Assembly: GCA_035651635.1 (NCBI GenBank)
Contig: DASRFK010000317.1
Span: 1 to 10,906 of the forward strand
From: JANXQE01 sp035651635
Lineage (GTDB): Bacteria > Verrucomicrobiota > Verrucomicrobiia > Limisphaerales > UBA8199
Length of the DNA stretch: 10,906 nt
Direction of reading: 5' to 3'
Shown here: in pieces, positions 1 through 7,914 of the stretch
Numbering within the stretch: the stretch's first letter is position 1
Layout: every line of letters begins with the position of its first letter
The notes under the pieces: generated by a model
What the model was told of the DNA's origin: nothing
The model's input: the letters and a program-made list of their open reading frames with translations, nothing else
The model's database searches: none
Made by a program: the position numbers and the translations under genes

Positions 1-1053
1 ATCGCGCGCGGCGTAACCGATGAGCGACGAAGGCATTTCCTCGTAACTGCCCCGCAGCTCGCTGGCCAAATAAACTTTCCAGCCCGCACGGCGCATGAAG
101 GCAGCCTCAACAAAATCGTGGCTGAGGATGGACCCGCCCAGAGGCTCTTTGCCCGGGAGCTTGGGCAACCGGCAATGCTCGACAAACGGCCGGATTCGGA
201 TGATGGCGTTATGCCCCCAATAATTGGCGGCGCCTCCTTGCCAGAAGTTCAAACCGCTAATGAAGATCAGGCTGTAGGCCTGCATCGCGAACTGGTGGAT
301 TCGGCCAAAGAGGGTGCGCCGGTTGATCGGCAACGGCGGCGCTTGGACGATCCCCACATGCGGGTTGGCTTCCATCAGGCGAACCAGGTTCACCAGGCTT
401 GTGCCGGTCATGACGCTATCCGCATCGAAAACAATCATGTACCGGTAACGCTCCCCCCAGTTCGCGCAGAAATCGGCGATGTTACCCGTCTTGCGCTCGG
501 TATTTTCGCGACGGTTGCGGTAGACCAGCCGCTCCGGATCGCTGACTTGTGTGCGCAACTCGGCAAAGGCCAGCTCTTCACTCACCCAGGTATCCGGATC
601 GGTAGTGTCGCTGAGAATGAAAAAATCGAAGTGTTGCAGCAACCCCGTTTGTTCCAGGCTCTCGTAGGTCGCCTTGAGACCAGCCATCACCCGGCCGGGT
701 TCTTCGTTGTAAACCGGCATCACGATGGCCGTGCGCGGAAGTGTTTCATCCAGGACTGCCTTTTGCTCAAGCGTACGGGTTAAATCCAAGGTATCGCCAC
801 CCCGCCACTGGACGACGAATCCAATGACTGCGGTCCAGAACGAAACGCAAATCGGCAGCAGCAGTACGAAGAAGAGGATAAAGCTGATGGTTTTCAGGGT
901 GTCCAGCCCATTGACCCGGGTGATCTGGAAGGCGTGCCCGCCAATCAACACGGCTGTGACGGTGACCAAAAGGACAAAGGTCGAACGCCGAATGGTGAGC
1001 CAAAAAGCGCTTGGCTCGAGTCGTAGGGTTTTGGTTGCGGATGCTCGGCCCAT
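1..1053 (-). CDS. mdoH: Glucans biosynthesis glucosyltransferase H, N-terminal part (runs off the left edge)
   Basis: Inner-membrane GT2-family glucosyltransferase that polymerises the backbone of osmoregulated periplasmic glucans from UDP-glucose and moves it across the membrane. The frame is open from ATG at 1053 to base 1, giving 351 residues with no stop; the family is usually much longer, so the C-terminal membrane helices are outside the window. Visible: hydrophobic segments at about 24-42 and 56-83, the GT2 entry motif TAIVMPVYNEEPG (108-120), LSDTTDPDTW (147-156), the metal-binding D-A-D in FDADS (209-213), and the OpgH-type LSHDFVEAA (310-318) with the candidate catalytic Asp313. The QxxRW-like motif would lie just beyond the edge. 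The start is 3 bp after the stop of the upstream gene (TAA CCC ATG), so translational coupling is likely; no clear Shine-Dalgarno is seen. The motif set is specific to OpgH rather than cellulose synthase. Confidence 0.95.
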   Translation of the reverse strand, partial: MGRASATKTLRLEPSAFWLTIRRSTFVLLVTVTAVLIGGHAFQITRVNGLDTLKTISFILFFVLLLPICVSFWTAVIGFVVQWRGGDTLDLTRTLEQKAVLDETLPRTAIVMPVYNEEPGRVMAGLKATYESLEQTGLLQHFDFFILSDTTDPDTWVSEELAFAELRTQVSDPERLVYRNRRENTERKTGNIADFCANWGERYRYMIVFDADSVMTGTSLVNLVRLMEANPHVGIVQAPPLPINRRTLFGRIHQFAMQAYSLIFISGLNFWQGGAANYWGHNAIIRIRPFVEHCRLPKLPGKEPLGGSILSHDFVEAAFMRRAGWKVYLASELRGSYEEMPSSLIGYAARD

Positions 1054-1056
1054 GGG

Positions 1057-2628
1057 TTAGGGGGGTTGATAATGGTAAATCCAGGTTTCGCTGAGCGGCT
1101 CTTTGCCGATATGCAGGAATAACCGCAGTTCAACCGGTTTGTTGCCCGCATCAGCCAAATCAAAAAACGAGCGCCAACCGCTGGTCACCTCGTTTTTTTC
1201 GCTGACTACATTTCGGATGGTGCCATGTGAGGCCTGAATGGCAGTCTCGATCGGCGCGGTCGCCGGGGGTGAATTTGTAGGGTCTGCGCCGAAATCGATT
1301 ACGAAACGGGGTGGCGCTTTGTCGTGTTCGGGCGTGATCCGGGTTGCCTCGACCCGCAACAGTTTGGTGTTCTCCGGGTCGCTCTCGCAGGCCGACAAGC
1401 GGTAGGTCCAGTGCAACTCCTGGCCCCGCGCGGCTTTTTCCGCAGGGACCCAGTACGCCACAATGTTGTCGTTGTACTCGACGGGCGAGGGGATCTCGAC
1501 CAATTCCACCGTGCCGGTGCCCAAAGCGCCGCGCGGTTCAACCCACAGGCTCGGGCGCATTTCATACCGGCCGGCCAGATCCTGGTAGTGATCGAACAGG
1601 CGATCCCTTTGCAGGAGGCCGAAGCCTTTCAGAATCGCCGCCGGAAAGTCGCTGACCACGTGTTCTTTGTCAGGATTTACCAAAGGGCGCCAGGACCATT
1701 CCGGATCGGCCATATGCAACAGCAACCCGTCTGAATCGTGAACTTCCGGCCGGAAATCCGGGAGGAAGCGGGTGCGGTTCTCGCCCATCAAGAACATGCT
1801 CGTCAGCGCGCCCACGCCCAACTTCTTGATATCCTTCCGAACGAACACGGAGGCTTCGACATCCATCTGGCTGATTTCGCCCGGTTGAAGGACAAACTGA
1901 TAGGCACCCGCTGCGCTGGGGCTGTCCAGCAAGGCGTAAAGGCGGACCGAACTATCCAATACCCCCGGCTTTTCAATCCAGAAATCCGTGAACCGGGGAA
2001 ACTCCTCGCCGGTCGGCTCGCCGGTGTCGATGGCCAGTCCGCGCGCTGAGGCTCCATACCGCTGATGGGCTCCGATCAAACGGAAGTAGCTGGCGCCGAG
2101 AAATGCCGCCACTTCATCTTGTTTTCCCGGCAGGTTGAGCGGGTAAAGCACGCGCAAGCCCGCAAAGCTCAAGTCGGCAGGCAGCGCGCCTTCGGGGCCC
2201 TTTTTGAGATACTCAAACTGATTGGTGTTGAAGAGAAAATCGTGGACCTGGTTCTGCTCGACCAGATGGATCCGGACCGGGTCATGGTAGATAAAGCCAC
2301 GGTGAAAGAATTGAAAGGTGAACCGCAGGTTTTCCTTCTGCCAGGGTCCTTGAGCCGGGATGAACCGAATCGCCTGGTAATCGTCGTAGCTCAGTTTTTT
2401 CAGCGTCTCGGGCAGTTCGGGACGCGTGTCGGGATGGTATTCCGCAGCGGCCAGTGCGCGCGCCTTCTCGCGCAACGTCGCGTAATTGAAGGCCGGCAGC
2501 GGACCGGCGGCGAAGGACTGGCAGAGCTGGGTGGCGCACAAAGTCAGCGCAAAAAGGACGCCCAGGGACCTCGCAAGGCTGCGACAGGCTACACTTTTAC
2601 CATCCAAAGGCAGCGGCTTGGGTGACAT
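1057..2628 (-). CDS. mdoG: Periplasmic glucans biosynthesis protein G
   Basis: Periplasmic protein of osmoregulated glucan synthesis. The family (MdoG/OpgG, with OpgD) has a large beta-sandwich domain plus a small Ig-like domain, and members have been reported as beta-1,2-glucanases (GH186), so it probably trims or shapes the OpgH product. The 523 residues match the usual length. Residues 1-40 look like a Sec signal peptide: basic 11-20, hydrophobic 21-32, cleavage near SFAA (38-41). There is no twin-arginine motif, which favours OpgG over OpgD. Family landmarks: LSYDDYQAIRF (79-89), YGASARGLAIDTGEPTGEEF (191-210), PSLWVEPRGALGTGTVELVE (359-378) and NDNIVAYW (386-393). The upstream DUF1328 gene ends 7 bp before the ATG and mdoH starts 3 bp after the stop, so the three are probably co-transcribed. 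No strong ribosome-binding site is visible. Confidence 0.95.
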   Translation of the reverse strand: MSPKPLPLDGKSVACRSLARSLGVLFALTLCATQLCQSFAAGPLPAFNYATLREKARALAAAEYHPDTRPELPETLKKLSYDDYQAIRFIPAQGPWQKENLRFTFQFFHRGFIYHDPVRIHLVEQNQVHDFLFNTNQFEYLKKGPEGALPADLSFAGLRVLYPLNLPGKQDEVAAFLGASYFRLIGAHQRYGASARGLAIDTGEPTGEEFPRFTDFWIEKPGVLDSSVRLYALLDSPSAAGAYQFVLQPGEISQMDVEASVFVRKDIKKLGVGALTSMFLMGENRTRFLPDFRPEVHDSDGLLLHMADPEWSWRPLVNPDKEHVVSDFPAAILKGFGLLQRDRLFDHYQDLAGRYEMRPSLWVEPRGALGTGTVELVEIPSPVEYNDNIVAYWVPAEKAARGQELHWTYRLSACESDPENTKLLRVEATRITPEHDKAPPRFVIDFGADPTNSPPATAPIETAIQASHGTIRNVVSEKNEVTSGWRSFFDLADAGNKPVELRLFLHIGKEPLSETWIYHYQPP

Positions 2629-2635
2629 GACGCGC

Positions 2636-2821
2636 TCAGACCTTGCTGCGCCGGATCAGCGCAATGAGGAAAAACACTAGAAATAAGACGAACAGCACAC
2701 GGGCGATCATGGCTGCCAGCCCCGCCAACGCCAGGAAGCCCAAAGCCCCGGCCAGCAGCGCCACGACCAAAAAAACCAGCGCATAGTGCAGTATATTTCG
2801 TCCTTTGACGGCATGTCCCAT
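2636..2821 (-). CDS. DUF1328-family small membrane protein
   Basis: A 61-residue protein with two hydrophobic stretches, about 12-30 (YALVFLVVALLAGALGFLAL region) and 34-56 (AAMIARVLFVLFLVFFLIAL region), ending in basic RRSKV. Length, the two-helix pattern and the small-residue-rich GFLALAGLAA turn match DUF1328/YtjA-type membrane miniproteins. Their molecular role is not established; some are reported as stress-responsive. I chose ATG at 2821 because it gives the usual family length; the frame also stays open to a TTG at 2875, which would add 18 uncharacteristic Pro/Gly-rich residues. It heads the opgGH operon with a 7-bp gap to mdoG, suggesting a shared envelope or osmotic-stress context, but that link is inference from position. 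Confidence 0.82.
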   Translation of the reverse strand: MGHAVKGRNILHYALVFLVVALLAGALGFLALAGLAAMIARVLFVLFLVFFLIALIRRSKV

Positions 2822-2900
2822 GTCCAAACCTGGAGCAGGACCCTCCAAAAGCCAACGGGGTGGATTACGCCCCAAGACGCGAAGAGGCCAATAGGAGTTG

Positions 2901-2930
2901 CCGCAAAGAAGCGCAAAGAACTTAAAGAGG
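2901..2930. repeat. Degenerate 10-bp tandem repeat (three units)
   Basis: Three consecutive decamers: CCGCAAAGAA, GCGCAAAGAA, CTTAAAGAGG. The first two differ by one base and the third is decayed. The patch lies in the gap between the divergent DUF1328 and response-regulator genes. I recall similar CGCAAAGAA decamer strings as common intergenic debris in Verrucomicrobiota, but cannot verify that here. Confidence 0.6.
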
Positions 2931-3054
2931 CGATGGGGCTCTCAGGTTTCAAAGGTGCACCGGTCAAGTGAGATTTTCGAAACCTGCATCTTCCGCGCTC
3001 CTCAATCCACGTTCCTTTGGGCAACTACTGTCCCGAGCCAAGACACGAGAGAGA

Positions 3055-3075
3055 GTGCGGAATGCGGAATGCCGA
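3055..3075. repeat. Heptamer tandem repeat (three units)
   Basis: Three consecutive 7-mers GTGCGGA, ATGCGGA, ATGCCGA, each one substitution from the previous. They sit in the non-coding gap before the receiver gene and resemble short tandemly repeated repetitive sequences. No protein-coding reading is convincing here. Confidence 0.6.
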
Positions 3076-3137
3076 AGGTCAAGGGGGAATGAGGAGACCG
3101 GAATGACTTCGGGGTGCAGGGCCCGAAATCTTGCCTC

Positions 3138-3167
3138 ATCCGTGTCCATACGTGTTTATCGGTGTTT
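3138..3167. repeat. Degenerate 10-bp tandem repeat (three units)
   Basis: Three consecutive decamers ATCCGTGTCC, ATACGTGTTT, ATCGGTGTTT with a shared AT(C/A)CGTGT-like core. They end 52 bp before the response-regulator start, where a promoter or operator could be expected. The spacing is close to one helical turn, so a role as stacked binding sites cannot be excluded. It also resembles a dispersed repeat I associate with this group of bacteria. Confidence 0.6.
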
Positions 3168-3219
3168 CAGCCTTACCGCACTTCTCCGGTGGCGTCAGAA
3201 ATGCTTACATTCCAACGGT

Positions 3220-3591
3220 ATGGCTGAGCCGGTCAGAGTTTTTGGCAAGCGTATTCTCCTGGTTGACGACGACGCTGCGGCTCGTGAATCGATCAAACTG
3301 CTTTTGAGCATCGATCGCCACGAGGTGCTCGAGGCTGCAAATGGTCAGGAAGCTCTTGAGCTCTTTCACCAAAGCGTGCTGGACCTGGTGATTATTGATT
3401 ACTTCATGCCCCAAATGGAAGGTAGCCAAGTGGCCGAACATATCAGGCTTGCCGCCCCTTCCTTGCCCATCCTCATGGTAACGGCCTACATGGAGAAACT
3501 GGTGGATTGCCGCAATCCCGTCGACGCCATCCTTCCCAAGCCCTTCGGAATCGCTGAGTTGCGCGACACAATTGCGACGTTGCTCAACTAA
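3220..3591 (+). CDS. Stand-alone response-regulator receiver protein (CheY-like)
   Basis: A 123-residue protein that is a single receiver (REC) domain of the usual length, with no output domain. Landmarks: acidic pocket VDDD (15-18), phospho-acceptor Asp60 in LVIIDYFMPQMEG (56-68), conserved Thr88 in MVTAY (86-90) and Lys107 in LPKPF (105-109). All residues needed for phosphorylation from a histidine kinase are present. The frame is open upstream to 2968, but those extra 84 residues translate repeat-rich non-coding DNA and do not belong to the fold, so ATG at 3220 is the sensible start. No clear ribosome-binding site precedes it. No kinase or other two-component partner lies in the window, so the pathway is unknown. 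It is divergent from the DUF1328-opgGH operon and convergent with the GH2-like gene. Confidence 0.9.
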   Translation: MAEPVRVFGKRILLVDDDAAARESIKLLLSIDRHEVLEAANGQEALELFHQSVLDLVIIDYFMPQMEGSQVAEHIRLAAPSLPILMVTAYMEKLVDCRNPVDAILPKPFGIAELRDTIATLLN

Positions 3592-3623
3592 TATCGCTTT
3601 TGCGCCGCCGAAGCTTTGCAGCC

Positions 3624-3665
3624 TTCAACCTGCAACCTGCAACCTGTAACCTGCAACCCTTAACC
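3624..3665. repeat. Heptamer tandem repeat (six units)
   Basis: Six consecutive 7-mers: TTCAACC, TGCAACC, TGCAACC, TGTAACC, TGCAACC, CTTAACC. They fill the middle of the 102-bp gap between the convergent receiver gene (stop at 3591) and GH2-like gene (stop at 3694). No stem-loop terminator is obvious in this gap. The pattern is a microsatellite-like short tandem repeat, not CRISPR: units are 7 bp with no spacers. Confidence 0.85.
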
Positions 3666-3693
3666 CGTTTGCTGCCCATTTCGTTGCTTTAAT

Positions 3694-6600
3694 CTACCAC
3701 CGGAAGTGCCGGTATGGATCATCCCATTCCTCCGGCTTGTCCAGGTAGAAGCCCGCGATCCACCGTTCCTCGCTTAACAAACCAGGCGGGGCATGCACGC
3801 GTTCCAGCAATGGTGTCGGGGCCGCCACGCCTAAGTTGGCGAGCAATCGGCTCAGCATGAAAGTTGCCCGGCGGTGCGTGCGCTTCGTGTTGAGCTGATT
3901 ATCGTCAAAGTGCCAGGGAGGTATTTGGCAGAGCACGACGCTGCCATGCTGTGCCTGGGCCAGGACGCCGTCGCCCACGATTTCGGCTCCCCCGCTGATG
4001 AGCGGGAACTGATCGGGCGCGCGGTTGTGCAGATCGGCGGGCCCAATCCCTGCGCCGAAGGATCCCCGGCCGAAAGGTTCAAAGAACGCGGAAATGTGTT
4101 CGGCCGTTTTAGTCTCGATTTTCTGCGGCAAAAACGAGTTTAGTTCGTCCTGTTGCATGTCGATGGCGATGAGCTTTCCGCCACCGGCGAGCCATTGAGC
4201 CAATTGAGGTGAGTCCGGAGCCAATGCCTTTCCGCTGCCCGGCGTTGCAATCAAGACCTTTCCTTCCGATAGCTTTGCGCGGTCGTAGGGATCGAGAGGC
4301 ACACCGATATTCTCCAGGTGCCGTTTGCCATCCTCGTTACCAATGTACATCGCGCGCCGTTCGGGGGATGGCTTCCACTCGGCAACAAAGGCCAGGAGAT
4401 TGCGCGCTAAGGTGTCTGCCGCGGGTTCCGCTTCACTGCGTCCACTCACATCCATCTGGCAGAACAGCACCATTCCTTTGCCCTCGTGGTATTCGAGTAG
4501 CGGACTGTACTGGAGGCTGAATCCGCCATCGAGAATTGGCAAGAAATCCCCCGTTACCGGTTTCTCGATCAACACCGAGGCCAAGTTTCCTCGATTGCCA
4601 CAGCGCCACAAGTGCGGGACCGTCAGGCCACACCATTCCACGGTTGGGCCATAACGCGGTCGGTCGGTGTACTTTAACCTGGGCGGAAGGATCGTGGATT
4701 CTCCCCGCCAGTCACTCAACTCTGTAACAGTCAGTCCGGCCAGGGCGGGGTGATTGGCTACCCTGGGGTACACTTGGCGCAGGCCATATTCTTCGACCCG
4801 AAAGCCGAGGCGCTTTTCCAGAGCGTCGCACGTTTGTTCGAACATCAGAACTTTTAAGCCTTCCTTGACCCGGCCGATGTCCGGAGCCGGGCCCTTAACT
4901 GTCAAAGCTCCCTTGCCAATAATCAATATGTCATACCCCCCCAAATCAGAATCCGGTTCGATTGCCTGGGCGTGTAGTCCCAGTTCGGCCAGGAGCCTGG
5001 TGGTTTCACCTTTGGGATCGAACAGAGCGATCTTGCCGCGCTGGACAACCGCGGGTGGGGTGCCCGTAACCTCGAAGTTGAACTTGTCAGTTTGAACGTC
5101 CCCATTGCTGAATTTAACTGTCGCTCCAATCGCATAGCGCCCAACCGGCGATGAACCCAAACCAAATTCTATCGGAATCCGCTTTTGTTGACCCGTCGGA
5201 ATCGAGAAATGGTCGCCGCCTCCAGCGCCGCCAGGTGCCTCAAACGACCATTCACACGCTCCCGTGAGCGTATTCCGCGAGTTGTTGATAATGACCAGTT
5301 GCTTTTGAACTTTTTCACCTTGCCGAAAAATGTGGTCCTTGCTGGTAAAGCTTCCCGATTTTCCGGCAATATAGCTGAGCACCGGTGCATTGTTGGCTAT
5401 CAGCTCTTTCGCAGCCTCGGTCGGAATCCAATCGGTGCGCGCGTAGGCCATATCCATCCTTTCATAGCGCTGTTCCTCGTAGTCCGGACTGAACCCGGGG
5501 CGCTGCAAGTTTTGCCAATCCGTCTTGAATTCCCGACGGCTCCGATCCACCCCCTCCCGCAATTTCCAGAAATGCTCGAACTCCCAGGGCGACACCGCCG
5601 AAACTTCCCAGGTCCGAAACGCCCGCCAGTTATCTTTGAGGTACATCGCGAAGACCGGGTACCGCTCTTCGAGCCGGCTGGAGCCCACCTCGACCGGGTA
5701 ATCCCATCGGTGCCACAATTTTCCTTCGCGGAATTGCTGCGCCTCCCAACGCAGGTTTCGTTTTTCGGCCTCGCTAATGCCAAAAGCGTGGTCGCCCAGG
5801 AACTGCGAGTTCCACTCGGCTAAACAGAATTCCCACGGCACGGCTGCGCTGCCGAACTCGCGCTGACCTTTGTACCAGCCGCGATACATCGTCCAATCCC
5901 AGGTAAACGGCGCCCCGTATTCGCAAGTGAACACCGGCTTGATTCCTTGCGTAGACCAATGCTCGAACCAGTCGGACAATTCCTGGATCGGGACGAAATT
6001 CGGATAGAAATTAATGTCATGCATCGGTCCGAGATTGCCGGAGGCGTGATGGTAAACGATCCGGCTGGGGTCCAATCGGCTGACAATCGTCTGCGCCCGC
6101 GTGGCCAACGCCACATTCTTTAAGGCCCACGAATCACGCGCGTCGTGAATGCCATCGATCAAGTCCGGGTTCATGTCCTCGTCATAGCCGGTGGCGTTAT
6201 GGCTCATCGAATACATCACCACCGAAGGGTGATTCTGCGCCACCTTTACATAGTACGCGGCATGCCGCGCGTAGCCGTTGCTTTCGTCCGCGTCGGCGGC
6301 TTTCCAATCGTAATGACTGAAATGTGGCTGCGAAAAAGAGACGAGCATCCCCTCGTCGTCGGCCGCCCGGAGGATTTCTTTGAAGCCCAGGTGCGACCCG
6401 GGTTCGCAGCCATAATTATGGGTGTAGACAAAATTGATGCCGAAGCTTTTGAGCCGCGCCAGCGTTTCCCGTGCGGACGTGTAAGTGGCGAGCGCCGCGC
6501 TGACCTGGGCATTATCAAGCGGCACGGCCGACAGAAAAATCCGGGTGCCATTGAGATAAAAGTCGCGACCAGCAATCCAGAGTTCTCGAAAACCAAAGCG

Positions 6601-7635
6601 GATCGTCCAGCTGGTATCGGCGGCTTTGCCGGTATTATCGAGCAGCGTCAACTCAAGCTGATATTGATTTTGCGGAGTGTGAATATCCCAAAGCTTTTCC
6701 GGCAGCCACGCCTGCGTGAACTCGATGCGGCCCTGGCGCAGATCAGCCGTTCCAAAGGTTTGACTGGTGAATTCCTTGACCATGTTTGGACCGTCAGAAA
6801 CTCGCGCGCGAAGCTTGTACTCGGCGCCCACCGCGCACTTTTCGAGCGTTGCGCTGATGCCCAGTTGCTTCTTGCGGATCGACGTTTGCACCCGCACATC
6901 GTTGATTCTGGCGCCGGAGGGCGTGCTGACCAAAAAGACATCCCCACACAGGCCGCGGCGTAAGACCGTCCCCTTTTGTTCCCGGGCCGAGGCGCTATCG
7001 GTGTACGAGAGCATCACGCCTTTGAGCGGCAGCGCGATGACGAACAGCGTGAGCTTATGCCGGCCGGGGTCCTGCAGTGCCGACGTCAGGTCCACCTCTC
7101 CACCGGGAAAGCGCGCCTCACCGGCCTGACGGCCATCGACGTAAACGGCGGCGTAAGAGTTCAGATCATCGAGCGAAACCGAAACACGCCGCCCGGCCCA
7201 TTCTTTGGGCACAGTGAAATCGCGTTGATACCAGGCGGCGTTGACTTCCGCCAGTTTTCGTCCGCTCCAATTCGGATGAACGTACACCGTCTGGCAATCC
7301 TTCTGCATGTAATCGGTAATGCCCGGCCAGCAACCGGGGACCTTGAAGTAGCCCCAATTCTCTGGCGGAATCGTCTTGGCGTTGGGATAGGCCGGTTGCC
7401 ATTGCCATAAACCGTTGAGGCAGATCCTCTCGCGAGCCGGGGTGGTTTCCCGGTAAGCCTTGTCGATGCTCCAAACCGCTTGCACGCCCGGCGGTAGGTC
7501 GACCACCGGCGATTCCGCGCCGAGGCCGAACTGTCCGCGTCCGAGCAGGAAGAGGACGAGCCAAAGGGCAAGGATCGGAGGCGGCAAATAGCGACCAGGT
7601 GAAGACCTGGGTTCAGGAAACATTTGGGGTTGCAT
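3694..7635 (-). CDS. Secreted multidomain glycoside hydrolase family 2-like protein
   Basis: A 1313-residue exported protein. Residues 1-40 form a signal peptide (hydrophobic core about 20-31). About 65-235 is a GH2 sugar-binding jelly roll (LNGLWQWQP 73-81, WYQRDFTVP 135-143), about 240-350 an Ig-like sandwich, and about 350-640 the TIM barrel entered through FGFRELWIAG...FYLNGTRI. The nucleophile motif FTCEYGAP is present (Glu572), but the usual acid/base Asn-Glu site reads MSHNATGY with Ala481 in place of Glu. About 765-858 looks like another Ig-like domain, and about 867-1085 and 1094-1275 look like two Rossmann or class-I-glutamine-amidotransferase-like domains of the kind found at the end of large galactosidases. 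Predicted role is attack on, or binding to, a plant or algal beta-glycoside outside the cytoplasm; the substrate cannot be read from sequence. AGGAG lies 5 bp before the ATG, supporting this start. It appears to be a single-gene unit. Confidence 0.85.
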   Translation of the reverse strand: MQPQMFPEPRSSPGRYLPPPILALWLVLFLLGRGQFGLGAESPVVDLPPGVQAVWSIDKAYRETTPARERICLNGLWQWQPAYPNAKTIPPENWGYFKVPGCWPGITDYMQKDCQTVYVHPNWSGRKLAEVNAAWYQRDFTVPKEWAGRRVSVSLDDLNSYAAVYVDGRQAGEARFPGGEVDLTSALQDPGRHKLTLFVIALPLKGVMLSYTDSASAREQKGTVLRRGLCGDVFLVSTPSGARINDVRVQTSIRKKQLGISATLEKCAVGAEYKLRARVSDGPNMVKEFTSQTFGTADLRQGRIEFTQAWLPEKLWDIHTPQNQYQLELTLLDNTGKAADTSWTIRFGFRELWIAGRDFYLNGTRIFLSAVPLDNAQVSAALATYTSARETLARLKSFGINFVYTHNYGCEPGSHLGFKEILRAADDEGMLVSFSQPHFSHYDWKAADADESNGYARHAAYYVKVAQNHPSVVMYSMSHNATGYDEDMNPDLIDGIHDARDSWALKNVALATRAQTIVSRLDPSRIVYHHASGNLGPMHDINFYPNFVPIQELSDWFEHWSTQGIKPVFTCEYGAPFTWDWTMYRGWYKGQREFGSAAVPWEFCLAEWNSQFLGDHAFGISEAEKRNLRWEAQQFREGKLWHRWDYPVEVGSSRLEERYPVFAMYLKDNWRAFRTWEVSAVSPWEFEHFWKLREGVDRSRREFKTDWQNLQRPGFSPDYEEQRYERMDMAYARTDWIPTEAAKELIANNAPVLSYIAGKSGSFTSKDHIFRQGEKVQKQLVIINNSRNTLTGACEWSFEAPGGAGGGDHFSIPTGQQKRIPIEFGLGSSPVGRYAIGATVKFSNGDVQTDKFNFEVTGTPPAVVQRGKIALFDPKGETTRLLAELGLHAQAIEPDSDLGGYDILIIGKGALTVKGPAPDIGRVKEGLKVLMFEQTCDALEKRLGFRVEEYGLRQVYPRVANHPALAGLTVTELSDWRGESTILPPRLKYTDRPRYGPTVEWCGLTVPHLWRCGNRGNLASVLIEKPVTGDFLPILDGGFSLQYSPLLEYHEGKGMVLFCQMDVSGRSEAEPAADTLARNLLAFVAEWKPSPERRAMYIGNEDGKRHLENIGVPLDPYDRAKLSEGKVLIATPGSGKALAPDSPQLAQWLAGGGKLIAIDMQQDELNSFLPQKIETKTAEHISAFFEPFGRGSFGAGIGPADLHNRAPDQFPLISGGAEIVGDGVLAQAQHGSVVLCQIPPWHFDDNQLNTKRTHRRATFMLSRLLANLGVAAPTPLLERVHAPPGLLSEERWIAGFYLDKPEEWDDPYRHFRW

Positions 7636-7640
7636 GGGAG

Positions 7641-7645
7641 CTCCT
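7641..7645 (-). promoter_or_regulatory. Ribosome-binding site of the GH2-like gene
   Basis: On the minus strand AGGAG lies 5 bp upstream of the ATG at 7635 (GCAGGAGCTCCCATG). It is the clearest Shine-Dalgarno in the window and fixes the start of the 1313-residue protein. Confidence 0.7.
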
Positions 7646-7914
7646 GCGGGTTATCTGCACAAGACCGTCTAGAGAGAGGGCAGGCGCTTGTCAAGATAGC
7701 GCTGAGGGTCCGGACTCCGTGGAGACCGCAACCTACCGCGGGGTTACCGTGGCCTGCCGCATTAACGCGTTGGGTTGTCAATTCAGAAGCATAAAAAAGA
7801 TTTACAATGGGACGACGAGGAGTAGGGTGCTTTTAGTGAAAGTGGAAGTTTTTCCCCCGGGGGTGTTCTATGGTCCTGCCAAACGACAGGATCATCAGCT
7901 GTGTCTACTTCCTT
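7646..7914. other. Divergent intergenic gap upstream of the cassette-like array
   Basis: About 270 bp without a gene, between the minus-strand GH2-like gene and the first plus-strand small gene. It holds a perfect 10-bp palindrome CCCCCGGGGG at 7854-7863 and a small hairpin (TCCTG at 7874-7878 pairing with CAGGA at 7887-7891). A weak promoter guess, TTGTCA at 7775-7780 followed by TACAAT at 7803-7808, has a 22-bp spacer, which is too long for a standard sigma-70 site. I see no attC palindrome, attI site or integrase fragment here. Confidence 0.5.

Noticed and set aside
118..783. Plus-strand open frame of 221 codons antisense to mdoH
   Set aside because: It lies wholly opposite the well-supported OpgH frame, has no recognisable motif, and is a shadow of GC-rich coding DNA.
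2065..2625. Plus-strand open frame of 186 codons antisense to mdoG
   Set aside because: It is opposite a clear OpgG gene, with low-complexity basic composition and no family resemblance.
2968..3219. N-terminal extension of the receiver protein
   Set aside because: The 84 extra residues would translate the 7-bp and 10-bp repeats; the REC domain is complete from ATG 3220.
3624..3665. Possible CRISPR array
   Set aside because: Units are 7 bp and directly adjacent with no spacers, and no cas gene is present.
6145..6963. Plus-strand open frame of 272 codons inside the GH2-like gene
   Set aside because: It is antisense to conserved barrel and Ig-like segments of the GH2-like protein; no signal, motif or ribosome-binding site supports it.
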